A stretch of 34,658 nt of DNA from Glaesserella parasuis (GTDB lineage Bacteria > Pseudomonadota > Gammaproteobacteria > Enterobacterales > Pasteurellaceae), in contig NZ_MUXW01000047.1 in the NCBI RefSeq assembly GCF_002015085.1, positions 1 through 34,658 on the forward strand. The letters run 5' to 3'. The notes beneath the pieces were generated by a model that saw only the letters and a list, made by a program, of their open reading frames with translations, ran no database searches and was not told the DNA's origin. Within the stretch, counting starts at the first letter, position 1; each line of letters starts with the position of its first letter. Shown here piece by piece: positions 7,348 to 15,059 of this stretch. The position numbers and the translations under genes were made by a program.

Positions 7348-8370
7348 ATGAATAGCCCGCAATCAATCTGTATTTTACGACTTTCTGCCATTGGTGATGT
7401 TTGCCATACCCTTGCGGTTGTGCAAGCCATTCAACGCCAATATCCGCGAGCGGAAATCACTTGGATCATTGGTAAAACGGAGTCGATGTTAATGCAAGGC
7501 ATTCCGAATGTAACCCTTGTGCCTTATGATAAAAAAACAGGGTGGAAAGGGATTTTTGCGTTATGGAAACAGCTGCGTGGTAAGCGGTTCGATTATCTGT
7601 TAAATATGCAAACGGCATTGCGTGCCTCTATTTTATCCTTAGGTATTCGAGCAAAACAAAAGGTCGGCTTTAATCGAGATCGTGCAAGAGAAGGGCAGTG
7701 GTTATTTACAAATAAAAAGGTGGAAAAGACCGCTTCCCCTCACGTTTTAGACGGTCAGATGATGTTTGCTAAAGCGATTGGTGTGCAAGATCTACGTCCA
7801 ACTTGGGACTTGCCTGTGAGTGAAGCGGATTTAGCCTATACGTCTCAATTTATTGATAAACAACGAAAAAATTTAGTCATTGCCCCTTGTTCTAGCAAAA
7901 AAGAGAAAGATTGGTTGCCTGAAAATTATGGGCAAATTGCACAGTTTGCATTAGCACAAAACATCAATGTGATTATTGCAGGATCTCCGTCGGTTTATGA
8001 GATGGAAGTGGCTGCAAAAATTCAACAACTTGCACCGAATTGCCTTAATCTTGCAGGAAAAACCAATTTAAAACAACTTGCGGCATTAATTCGTCAAGCG
8101 GATTTGGTGCTATCTTCGGATTCGGGGCCAGCTCATATTGCGACAACTCAAAATACAACGGTGATTGGTCTATATGCGATTCATAACCCACGCCGTACAG
8201 GCCCTTATTTAGATTTAGATAAGGTAGTATCTGTTTATGATCAGGCGGTATTAGAAAGTCGTGGGAAGCCTTGGGATCAGTTGCCTTGGGCGACAAGTGC
8301 AAAAGGTGATGGGCTGATGGAGCGAATTTCAGTAGAGCAGGTGAAACAGAAAATTCAAGATTATTTATAA
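7348..8370 (+). CDS. opsX: Heptosyltransferase, glycosyltransferase family 9, OpsX/WaaC-like
   Basis: This enzyme likely adds the first heptose to phosphorylated Kdo in the lipooligosaccharide inner core, at the cytoplasmic face of the inner membrane. The GT9 pattern is clear: ICILRLSAIGDVCHTLAV at the N-terminus, LNMQTALRASILS, and the donor-binding stretch LVLSSDSGPAHIATTQNTTVIGLY near residue 255. The frame is open from 7330, but ATG 7348 is preferred: AGGAAGA lies just upstream and the upstream start would overlap tusE. The resulting 340 residues fit the family. The symbol rests on resemblance to the Haemophilus OpsX type rather than enterobacterial WaaC; another heptosyltransferase of the same family is possible. 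Confidence 0.82.
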   Translation: MNSPQSICILRLSAIGDVCHTLAVVQAIQRQYPRAEITWIIGKTESMLMQGIPNVTLVPYDKKTGWKGIFALWKQLRGKRFDYLLNMQTALRASILSLGIRAKQKVGFNRDRAREGQWLFTNKKVEKTASPHVLDGQMMFAKAIGVQDLRPTWDLPVSEADLAYTSQFIDKQRKNLVIAPCSSKKEKDWLPENYGQIAQFALAQNINVIIAGSPSVYEMEVAAKIQQLAPNCLNLAGKTNLKQLAALIRQADLVLSSDSGPAHIATTQNTTVIGLYAIHNPRRTGPYLDLDKVVSVYDQAVLESRGKPWDQLPWATSAKGDGLMERISVEQVKQKIQDYL

Positions 8371-8378
8371 AATCATTG

Positions 8379-8428
8379 TTTGGGCGGACCAATGTGTCCG
8401 CCCAAAATATTATGGGGTTTATCCCTAC
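8379..8428. repeat. GC-rich palindrome and a degenerate GTAG unit after the heptosyltransferase gene
   Basis: TTTGGGCGGAC (8379-8389) pairs perfectly with GTCCGCCCAAA (8396-8406). It is strong enough to be a terminator but lacks a T tract. Just after it, 8414-8428 reads on the minus strand as GTAG, GGATAAACCCC, resembling a decayed REP-like unit. Confidence 0.45.
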
Positions 8429-8498
8429 ATCCAGCACAATCCTCGTATTACTCAGGGATTTCTCATAAATAGGGGGAATGATGTATTTTAGGACGAAT

Positions 8499-8562
8499 GT
8501 AGGGACACACTGCGTGTGTCCATTATTCATTTATTTTACGGACACGCACAGCGTGTCCCTAC
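8499..8562. repeat. Inverted pair of REP-like GTAG hairpins, class 1
   Basis: The left unit (8499-8521, plus) is identical to those at 2954 and 29161. The right unit (8540-8562, minus) has the stem GGACACGC/GCGTGTCC with loop ACA. The spacer is only 18 bp, the shortest of the class 1 pairs. The pair lies in the gap between the heptosyltransferase gene and aroF. Confidence 0.8.
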
Positions 8563-8589
8563 AAATCCCCTCTAAAAGTCAAAAAACCA

Positions 8590-8618
8590 TTGAAACTTTA
8601 CCAATTACGTTGTAAATT
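8590..8618 (+). promoter_or_regulatory. Candidate aroF-tyrA promoter
   Basis: TTGAAA (8590-8595) and TAAATT (8613-8618) are separated by 17 bp. The aroF start codon lies 39 bp further on. TGTAAA overlaps the -10 box, but no properly spaced TyrR box (TGTAAA, 6 bases, TTTACA) is seen. Confidence 0.4.
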
Positions 8619-8657
8619 AGTTCTGTATTGATTTTTTTACAATTATAGGAAATAAAA

Positions 8658-9719
8658 ATGAACACTGTATTTAATCAGGATAGTTTACACAACGTAAACA
8701 TTTGTGATGAAAAAGTTTTGCTAACCCCAAAAGGATTAAAACAAGAGTTTCCACTGCCAGAGCATCTGCGTAAACAGATTGAAGAATCAAGAAAGGTAAT
8801 CTCAGATATTATCCATAAACGTGATAAACGCCAGCTTATTGTTATTGGTCCTTGTTCCATTCACGATCCTGTCTCTGCATTAGAATATGCCAAAAAATTA
8901 AAAGTGTTAGCCGACAAAGTGTCAGATAAACTTTACATTGTAATGCGAGTGTACTTTGAAAAACCACGCACCACTGTGGGTTGGAAAGGTTTAATCAATG
9001 ATCCTAATTTAAACGGCACATTCGATGTTGAAAAAGGGTTACGCATTGCACGTAAATTATTGTTAGATTTAGCGGAACTTGGCTTGCCGCTTGCAACCGA
9101 AGCCTTAGACCCGATTAGTCCACAATATCTTGCTGATCTATTCAGTTGGTCTGCGATTGGAGCAAGAACGACGGAATCTCAAACCCACAGAGAAATGGCA
9201 TCAGGTTTATCAATGGCAGTGGGATTTAAAAATGGCACAGACGGAAATTTAGGCGTTGCGATTAATGCAATGCAGGCTTCTGCAATGGGGCATAGCTTTA
9301 TTGGGATTAACCAACAGGGGCAAGTAACGGTACTGCATACCAAAGGCAATCCTGATGGACACGTTATCTTACGCGGTGGAAAATCCCCGAATTTTGAAGC
9401 TCAATATGTGCAAGAGTGCGAACAGGCGTTACGCAAAGCGGGCTTGCCTGAAGCGATTATGATTGATTGTAGCCACGGTAACTCTAATAAAGATTACCGC
9501 CGTCAGCCATTGGTGGCGGAAAATGTGCTACAACAGCTGGTTGCAGGCAACCAATCTATTATCGGCTTGATGATTGAAAGCCACTTGTTTGCCGGCAATC
9601 AATCGTCCGAGCAACCTTTTGAACAGATGCAATATGGCGTATCTATTACAGATGCTTGCATTGATTGGCAGACAACGGAAACCTTATTAACCGATTTTGC
9701 AGAGACCCTAAGAAAGTAG
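8658..9719 (+). CDS. aroF: 3-deoxy-7-phosphoheptulonate (DAHP) synthase, AroF-type
   Basis: DAHP synthase catalyses the first step of the shikimate pathway, condensing phosphoenolpyruvate with erythrose 4-phosphate in the cytoplasm. The 353-residue class I protein carries IGPCSIHDP, MRVYFEKPRTTVGWKGLIND, ATEALDPISPQY, ARTTESQTHREMASGLS, KGNPDGHVILRGG and IDCSHGNSNKDYRRQP, which include the metal and substrate ligands. The N-terminal HNVNICDEKVLLTP resembles E. coli AroF more than AroG or AroH. tyrA starts one base after its stop, the same order as the E. coli aroF-tyrA operon. On these grounds I call it the tyrosine-sensitive type; feedback specificity itself is inferred. Confidence 0.92.
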   Translation: MNTVFNQDSLHNVNICDEKVLLTPKGLKQEFPLPEHLRKQIEESRKVISDIIHKRDKRQLIVIGPCSIHDPVSALEYAKKLKVLADKVSDKLYIVMRVYFEKPRTTVGWKGLINDPNLNGTFDVEKGLRIARKLLLDLAELGLPLATEALDPISPQYLADLFSWSAIGARTTESQTHREMASGLSMAVGFKNGTDGNLGVAINAMQASAMGHSFIGINQQGQVTVLHTKGNPDGHVILRGGKSPNFEAQYVQECEQALRKAGLPEAIMIDCSHGNSNKDYRRQPLVAENVLQQLVAGNQSIIGLMIESHLFAGNQSSEQPFEQMQYGVSITDACIDWQTTETLLTDFAETLRK

Positions 9720-9720
9720 T

Positions 9721-10842
9721 ATGAACCCATTAAATCCTATTCGTGAACAGATCGATCAAGTCGATCAACAGTTAATTGAATTATTGTCAAAACGTCTTTC
9801 ACTGGTGGCAGAAGTTGGCAAAATTAAACACCGGCACGGTTTGCCGATTTATGCCCCTGAACGTGAAGCCTCAATGATTGCCGCTCGCCGTCAAGAAGCA
9901 GAAAGTCAGGGCATTCCTGCTGATTTGATTGAAGATGTGTTGCGTCGTCTAATGCGAGAATCTTATACCAACGAGAATAAACACGGCTTTAAAGCGACAA
10001 ATGAGCAAGTGCGAAAAATCGTGGTTGTTGGCGGCTTGGGCAAGCTAGGCGGATTGTTTGCCCGCTATTTTGAATTATCGGGCTATTCGGTGGAACGCCT
10101 TGATCGAGATGACTGGGAGCAAGCCGAACAGATTATGCACGGAGTAGATTTAGTGGTAGTTTGTGTGCCGATTGCCAACACTTTAGATACCCTTGAGCGT
10201 TTACAGCCGTATTTGAACGAACAGATGATCTTAGCTGATCTCACCTCAGTCAAAGCACAGCCGTTAGCGAAGATGTTAGAAGTGCATTCTGGAGCCGTTG
10301 TTGGGCTTCACCCAATGTTTGGGCCAGATATTGCAAGTTTTGCGAAACAAGTGATCGCTTGTTGTCACGGACGTTTTGCTGAACGTTATCAATGGCTGCT
10401 TGACCAAATGCGGATTTGGGGGGCGAAGATTGAAGAGATCGATGCCAAAGAACACGATCACGCAATGACCTACATTCAAGCGCTACGCCACTTTTCTACC
10501 TTTGCTTATGGGTTACATTTATCGCAACAAGCTGTCAAATTACCGCAATTACTTGCACTTTCGTCTCCGATTTATCGTTTAGAGCTGGCGATGATAGGTC
10601 GTCTATTTGCCCAAGATGCGAAATTGTATGCGGAAATTATCGCCGATAAGCCTGAAAATTTAGATGTCATTGCCTCGCTACAACAGAGCTTTGAAAAGAG
10701 CTTGGCATTCTTTCAGCAAAACGACAAGCAGAGCTTTATTGATGCCTTTGAAAAAGTGCATTGTTGGTTTGGCGATTATTCCGAACAATTCCTTAAAGAG
10801 AGCCGTAATCTATTGCAACAGGCGAGTGATTTGAGGGGATAG
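9721..10842 (+). CDS. tyrA: Bifunctional chorismate mutase / prephenate dehydrogenase (T-protein)
   Basis: TyrA converts chorismate to prephenate and then to 4-hydroxyphenylpyruvate, the precursor of tyrosine. Residues 1-90 form the AroQ-type chorismate mutase domain (REQIDQVDQQLIELLSKRL, LPIYAPEREASM, LRRLMRESY). The rest is the NAD-binding prephenate dehydrogenase domain, opening with VVVGGLGKLGGLFARYF. Later come LHPMFGPDI and the conserved stretch YIQALRHFSTFAYGLHL. The 373 residues match the E. coli length. The start codon follows the aroF stop by one base, so the pair is certainly one transcript. The gene ends facing thrB on the opposite strand. Confidence 0.95.
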   Translation: MNPLNPIREQIDQVDQQLIELLSKRLSLVAEVGKIKHRHGLPIYAPEREASMIAARRQEAESQGIPADLIEDVLRRLMRESYTNENKHGFKATNEQVRKIVVVGGLGKLGGLFARYFELSGYSVERLDRDDWEQAEQIMHGVDLVVVCVPIANTLDTLERLQPYLNEQMILADLTSVKAQPLAKMLEVHSGAVVGLHPMFGPDIASFAKQVIACCHGRFAERYQWLLDQMRIWGAKIEEIDAKEHDHAMTYIQALRHFSTFAYGLHLSQQAVKLPQLLALSSPIYRLELAMIGRLFAQDAKLYAEIIADKPENLDVIASLQQSFEKSLAFFQQNDKQSFIDAFEKVHCWFGDYSEQFLKESRNLLQQASDLRG

Positions 10843-10884
10843 GAATTTACTTTACTAAGACATATTATATTTTCTCTTGCTTTT

Positions 10885-10903
10885 CCGCCCTTAATAAGGG
10901 CGG
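10885..10903. terminator. Hairpin between convergent tyrA and thrB
   Basis: CCGCCCTT (10885-10892) pairs with AAGGGCGG (10896-10903) with a 3-nt loop. Neither side has a proper T tract, so it is at best a weak or Rho-assisted terminator. No other candidate exists in the 91-bp gap. Confidence 0.45.
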
Positions 10904-10933
10904 AGTCTATGAGAATAATTATGTATGCTGAGC

Positions 10934-11881
10934 TTACTTCAACTCTCTCGCTCCTAAATTATCCACCTTACAAATATGGATAAAACCCTCATTGTTTTGC
11001 AGATAATCTTTTTCAAGATAAGCGACCAATTTTTGAGCGTGCTCTAAGTCTGGAGCAATGGCGAACATCGTTGGGCCTGAACCCGAAATCCCCACCGCCA
11101 ATGCTCCCAAATCTTTACAACCTTGGCGAACTTCGGCAAAGTTTGGCAGTAATGATTCACGATACGGTTCAGCAATCAGATCTTTCATCATAATAGCGGC
11201 AAGTACGTCTTGACGAGTGTGGCAAGCGTGAACGAAAGAGCCTAAATAGCGAGCCTGTGAGATCATCTCTTGGCGAGTATAGCTTTTGGGCAAACTCGCA
11301 CGAGCTTCAGCGGTGGACACTTCAATCCCTGGATAAGCCAACACCCAATACCATTCATCAAAGAACGGAATCGGTTGGCAAATATTACCGAGCGATTGTG
11401 TCATTAATTGCAGACCGCCTAAATAGCACGGGGCAACGTTGTCATAGTGGATTGAGCCTGAAATTCTGCCTTCCAATTCGCCCATCATTTCCAACAATTC
11501 CATTTTTGAAAACGGTTCATCGTGGAATTTATTCAGTGCTACGAGAGCAGCCACAATTGAGCAAGCACTTGAGCCTAAGCCTGAGCCAATCGGCATATTT
11601 TTCTCAAGGGTGAGGCGTAAATTTTTCACTACGCCACCACGCAATTTCAAACGTTCGCTAAACAGCACATAGGCTTGATAGACGATATTTTTTTGCGGTT
11701 CTTTCGGCAGTTTACGCACAAAATAGCCGACACTTTCTAACTCAAAGAGTTGATCGCACTCTTCAATTTGTACCACATCACCAAGCAGTGAACCATCAAT
11801 CGGCGAAATGGCTGTGCCAAGCGAGTCAAAGCCAACACTTAAATTTGCACTGGAAGCCGGGGCATAAATTCGTAATGTCAT
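10934..11881 (-). CDS. thrB: Homoserine kinase
   Basis: Homoserine kinase phosphorylates homoserine with ATP on the way to threonine. It is a GHMP-family kinase of 315 residues. The N-terminus (RIYAPASSANLSVGFDSLG) has the substrate-binding ASSAN motif, the phosphate loop is MPIGSGLGSSACSIVAAL at about residues 95-112, and AVGISGSGPTMFAI is the third conserved motif. AAGGA lies 10 bases before the start codon. It follows thrA in the same direction, but the two are separated by 344 bp of repeats rather than the near-zero gap usual in thrAB. No thrC follows: the next gene on that side is the convergent tyrA. Confidence 0.95.
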   Translation of the reverse strand: MTLRIYAPASSANLSVGFDSLGTAISPIDGSLLGDVVQIEECDQLFELESVGYFVRKLPKEPQKNIVYQAYVLFSERLKLRGGVVKNLRLTLEKNMPIGSGLGSSACSIVAALVALNKFHDEPFSKMELLEMMGELEGRISGSIHYDNVAPCYLGGLQLMTQSLGNICQPIPFFDEWYWVLAYPGIEVSTAEARASLPKSYTRQEMISQARYLGSFVHACHTRQDVLAAIMMKDLIAEPYRESLLPNFAEVRQGCKDLGALAVGISGSGPTMFAIAPDLEHAQKLVAYLEKDYLQNNEGFIHICKVDNLGARELK

Positions 11882-11925
11882 TTTTTTTCCTTATTTTATA
11901 TGGGATTAGACATACATAGATTTTC

Positions 11926-11993
11926 GTAGGGGGGTTATCCCCACCCGAAATCGTGTCTATATATCAACGGGCGGGCATAAAGCCCGCCCCTAC
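11926..11993. repeat. Inverted pair of REP-like GTAG hairpins, class 2 (GC-rich)
   Basis: The right unit (11969-11993) reads on the minus strand as GTAG followed by the stem GGGCGGGC/GCCCGCCC with a 5-nt loop. The left unit begins GTAG at 11926 and continues with GGGGGTTATCCCC and CACCC, a less regular stem. The GTAG ends face outward, as in class 1, but the stem sequence is unrelated. It lies 44 bp upstream of the thrB start. Confidence 0.7.
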
Positions 11994-12057
11994 AAAAGTA
12001 TTGATAATCTGTTAAGGTTTGTTGATGTTTTGTGCTTATAAAATATGCTGTTTTATA

Positions 12058-12172
12058 CCTAGCACGCAAAATGCGTACTAGGTTACGCATAGTTGAGTGG
12101 CTTTGCCACTCTAATTCTCAGCCCTAAAGGGGCTGAATTATGCGTAACCCAGTACGGCTCTGCCGTGCTGGG
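12058..12172. repeat. Nested multi-hairpin element between thrA and thrB
   Basis: Five stems fill 115 bp without overlap. Two outer hairpins (12058-12082 and 12148-12172) have related stems of the form CC.AGYACG / CGTRCT.GG in opposite orientations. Between them, a perfect 10-bp pairing, GTTACGCATA (12082-12091) with TATGCGTAAC (12139-12148), encloses two further hairpins: GAGTGGC/GCCACTC (12095-12111) and TCAGCCC/GGGCTGA (12118-12136). The whole can fold as a multi-branched RNA or cruciform on either strand. With the class 2 pair it explains most of the 344-bp gap. I do not recognise the family. Confidence 0.75.
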
Positions 12173-12225
12173 ATGTTAAATAAACATCTATTGATGGTTT
12201 TTTAACCTCAAGACATCAAAAAGCC

Positions 12226-14670
12226 CTATTTCAACGTACGCAAAATATCCGCAAAAATACCTGCAGCGGTAACATCATTACCTGCACCATAGCCACGCAG
12301 TAATAGCGGAATCGGGCTGTAGTAGCGTGTATAGAACGCAAGGGCATTTTCACCGTTTTTCACTTTATAAAGCGGATCATCACCGTTTACTTCTTTGATT
12401 GCGACACGGCATTTACCGTTTTCAATGGAGCCCACATAACGCAACACATTGCCACAAGCGGTCGCGTTTTCCACACGTTTTGCAAATTCCGCATCAAGCT
12501 CCGGCAACATCGCTAAAAATTCTGCTGCAGTTTTGCCTTCAGAGAAACCTTTTGGTAAGACGCCTTCCATCTCAATATCTTCCAGCTCTAACGGATAGCC
12601 GCATTCACGCGCTAAAATCAATAACTTACGCGCCACATCTTGCCCTGATAAATCATCGCGAGGGTCTGGCTCAGTAAAGCCTTTTTCTTTGGCAATGTTA
12701 GTTGCTTCGGAAAGCGTAGCCCCTTCTTCTAACTTACCGAAAATGAAAGAGAGTGAACCGGATAAAATCCCTTCAAATTTCTCGACTTCATCGCCGGCAG
12801 CAAGCAAATTTTGTAGGTTTTCGATTACAGGCAAGCCTGCGCCCACATTGGTTTCATATAAGAATTTATGTTGGCTTTGACGAGCATTTTCACGCATTTC
12901 CTGATAATAAGCATAGCTTGAGGTATTCGCTTTCTTATTTGGTGTAATCACGTGGAAGCCTTCTTTTAATGCACGAGAATAAAGATTTGCCACCGATTGT
13001 GCTGTCGTACAATCGACAAAAACAGGATTAACAACGTGATGTAATTTAATGAATGAAAGCAACACATCAAAGTCAGATGGCTGTGTCGCCGACTCTAAAT
13101 CCGCACGCCAGTTATCAAGGCTTAAGCCGTTTTCGTTGAGCAACATTTTATTTGAGTTAGCTAATGCACAAACACGGATCTCAATATCCTTCTTTGCAAG
13201 ATATTCCTTCTGGGTTGTGATCTGTTCGATCAATTCGCCACCCACACCGCCAACACCCACTAAAAAGACATCGACCACTTTTTTGTTATTGAATAACGCT
13301 TTATGTGTAGCTTTAACAGCTTCAATGGCTTTATTTAATGGCACAACGGCAGAAATTGAACGCTCTGATGAACCTTGCGCAATCGCCACAATGCTGATAT
13401 TTGCTTGAGCAAGCGCAGAGAAGAAGCGAGCCGCAATCCCTTTTGCGGTACGCATACCATCGCCGACCACCGACACGATAGAAAGGTCTTTAATCACTTC
13501 CACAGGATCTAATAAACCTTCTTTAAGCTCTTGAGCAAAGGTACTGTTTAACGCAGTTAGCGCTTTCTCAACCGCTTTGACTGGCACACAGAAGCTAATG
13601 CTATATTCAGAAGAAGATTGTGTAATTAAGTTCACAGAAATGCCCGCTTGCGACATCGCAGTAAACACACGAGCCGCCATACCAACCATACCTTGCATAC
13701 CTGAGCCTGAAACATTGAACATTGCCACATTATCAAGGTTCGTGATCCCTTTCACTTTTAAATTATCATTTACTACATTACCGTTAATGATTGTGCCTGC
13801 TGCTTCCGGATTATGGGTATTTTTAATTAAGCACGGAATATTTAACGGCACTAACGGACCAATGGTACGAGGGTGGATCACTTTCGCACCGAAGTAAGAA
13901 AGCTCCATCGCTTCTTGATAGCTCATAGACTCTAAGCAGATCGCATCCGGCACTAAACGAGGATCGCAAGTATAAACGCCGTCCACATCCGTCCAAATTT
14001 CGCACACATCTGCTTTTAAACAAGCCGCTAAACAGGCTGCAGAGTAATCTGAACCATTACGACCAAGTAACACCAATTCACCTTGCTCATTACCTGCCGT
14101 AAAGCCCGCCATTAACACCACATTTTTCTTTGGAATCGAAAGGGCTTCAATACGTTTAGTCGATTCAGCAATGTCCACAGAAGACTCTAAATAGCTCCCG
14201 TTAGCTAATAATTTTTTGACAGGATCAACGCGAGTAACTTCATAGCCTTTTGCTTCAAACCACGCTTTCATCATCGCAATCGACAATTTTTCCCCACGGC
14301 TATGTACTGTTGCACCGATATTATCTGGGCAGAATTTATTTTTTGCTGCTTCAGCTGCAATATTGCAGATGTCGTCTAGTTCTGCTTTGATAAAGGCACT
14401 TAATCCTTCACGGTCGAAATTGTTATTGACGGCATATAATCCGTTGATGATGTTATTGAAAATGTCGGTGGCTTCGGTGAGATGAGATTCGTAGGATTCG
14501 CCTGTTTGGGCTTTATCGACAACGGCGACAAGATGGTTAGTGATTTTCGCTGGGGCGGATAGTACGCCAGCGGCTTGGTCTGCCAAATGTGCCTTTTCGA
14601 TGATGTCGGCGGCTTGTAAAAAGCGTTCTGGATTGGCTAAAGAAGTACCTCCAAATTTTAGAACTCGCAT
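12226..14670 (-). CDS. thrA: Bifunctional aspartokinase I / homoserine dehydrogenase I
   Basis: ThrA catalyses the first and third steps of the aspartate pathway: phosphorylation of aspartate and NADPH-dependent reduction of aspartate semialdehyde to homoserine. The kinase domain opens with RVLKFGGTSLANPERF. Two ACT-type regulatory segments follow (around residues 315-365 and 395-450, including VVGDGMRTAKGIAARFFSAL). The dehydrogenase half starts with the nucleotide-binding stretch VFLVGVGGVGGELIEQ and contains FLYETNVGAGLPVIENLQ and LSGSLSFIFGKLEEG. Its 814 residues match E. coli ThrA. AGGAG precedes the start codon. Expression is controlled by the thrL attenuator just upstream; ACT domains imply feedback by threonine. 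Confidence 0.96.
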   Translation of the reverse strand: MRVLKFGGTSLANPERFLQAADIIEKAHLADQAAGVLSAPAKITNHLVAVVDKAQTGESYESHLTEATDIFNNIINGLYAVNNNFDREGLSAFIKAELDDICNIAAEAAKNKFCPDNIGATVHSRGEKLSIAMMKAWFEAKGYEVTRVDPVKKLLANGSYLESSVDIAESTKRIEALSIPKKNVVLMAGFTAGNEQGELVLLGRNGSDYSAACLAACLKADVCEIWTDVDGVYTCDPRLVPDAICLESMSYQEAMELSYFGAKVIHPRTIGPLVPLNIPCLIKNTHNPEAAGTIINGNVVNDNLKVKGITNLDNVAMFNVSGSGMQGMVGMAARVFTAMSQAGISVNLITQSSSEYSISFCVPVKAVEKALTALNSTFAQELKEGLLDPVEVIKDLSIVSVVGDGMRTAKGIAARFFSALAQANISIVAIAQGSSERSISAVVPLNKAIEAVKATHKALFNNKKVVDVFLVGVGGVGGELIEQITTQKEYLAKKDIEIRVCALANSNKMLLNENGLSLDNWRADLESATQPSDFDVLLSFIKLHHVVNPVFVDCTTAQSVANLYSRALKEGFHVITPNKKANTSSYAYYQEMRENARQSQHKFLYETNVGAGLPVIENLQNLLAAGDEVEKFEGILSGSLSFIFGKLEEGATLSEATNIAKEKGFTEPDPRDDLSGQDVARKLLILARECGYPLELEDIEMEGVLPKGFSEGKTAAEFLAMLPELDAEFAKRVENATACGNVLRYVGSIENGKCRVAIKEVNGDDPLYKVKNGENALAFYTRYYSPIPLLLRGYGAGNDVTAAGIFADILRTLK
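12454..12462 (+). repeat. DNA uptake signal core
   Basis: Perfect ACAAGCGGT, followed by C, inside thrA (opposite to the coding strand). Confidence 0.8.
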
Positions 14671-14713
14671 AATTTCTCCTGAAGATAATAGTTAATGTTT
14701 GCAAATTTTGTTA

Positions 14714-14743
14714 CAAAAAAACCCGCTTGTTTAAGCGGGTTTC
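14714..14743 (-). terminator. thr operon attenuator
   Basis: On the minus strand ACCCGCTT, a 4-nt loop and AAGCGGGT are followed by a run of T, between the thrL stop and thrA. GCGGGT inside the leader peptide gene (14776-14781) is complementary to the 5' arm, ACCCGC, and could act as antiterminator when a ribosome stalls upstream. Confidence 0.88.
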
Positions 14744-14763
14744 TGTGAATCTTGTTCCGTTTT

Positions 14764-14838
14764 CTAGCCACGAACACCCGCACTATGTTGGCACATAATG
14801 GTCATCATCGTGGTAATAATCATAGAAAAACGGTTCAT
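14764..14838 (-). CDS. thrL: thr operon leader peptide
   Basis: This 24-residue peptide starts MNRFS and ends SAGVRG. Residues 6-15 read MIITTMMTIM: every codon in this block is for methionine, isoleucine or threonine, the amino acids made through ThrA. A ribosome short of any of these charged tRNAs would stall there, leaving the downstream GCGGGT free to pair with the terminator arm and allow transcription of thrA. When all are plentiful, the ribosome reaches the stop and the attenuator forms. E. coli ThrL has the same architecture but uses Thr and Ile codons. The gene is too short for normal ORF calling, but its position, codon content and paired structures make it convincing. Confidence 0.9.
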   Translation of the reverse strand: MNRFSMIITTMMTIMCQHSAGVRG

Positions 14839-14876
14839 CGCTATTCTCTAAATATTAAGCGTAAAAAGTGAATGAG

Positions 14877-14905
14877 AGAATCCTCTAAAATAGAGCGTTT
14901 GTCAA
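14877..14905 (-). promoter_or_regulatory. thr operon promoter
   Basis: On the minus strand a perfect TTGACA (14905-14900) is followed after 17 bp by GATTCT (14882-14877), about 39 bp before the thrL start codon. The -35 box is strong and the -10 box is weak. Confidence 0.55.
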
Positions 14906-15059
14906 CAGGTTTTTATAGAATAACTGCTATTAAGATGTCAGATTAAAAATCGATGTATCTATATTCTTTAGAACAACATCTTATATGGATACATTTTTGC
15001 CATTGATACAGAATGTATGCTCGAATATTTTAATTCCTCAATAAGAGAGCATGAACAAA
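14906..15059. other. Spacer between the lpxA end and the thr promoter
   Basis: AT-rich gap of about 154 bp on the 3' side of lpxA. I see no reading frame, no convincing terminator for lpxA and no trace of lpxB, which often follows lpxA in related genomes. Confidence 0.5.

Noticed and set aside
8611..8641. TGTAAA and TTTACA upstream of aroF as a TyrR box.
   Set aside because: The half-sites are 19 bases apart; TyrR boxes need 6. The promoter may still be TyrR-controlled, but this is not evidence.
12399..13897. Several open frames of 60-120 codons antisense to thrA.
   Set aside because: They are shadows of the thrA coding pattern with no recognisable domains or ribosome binding sites.
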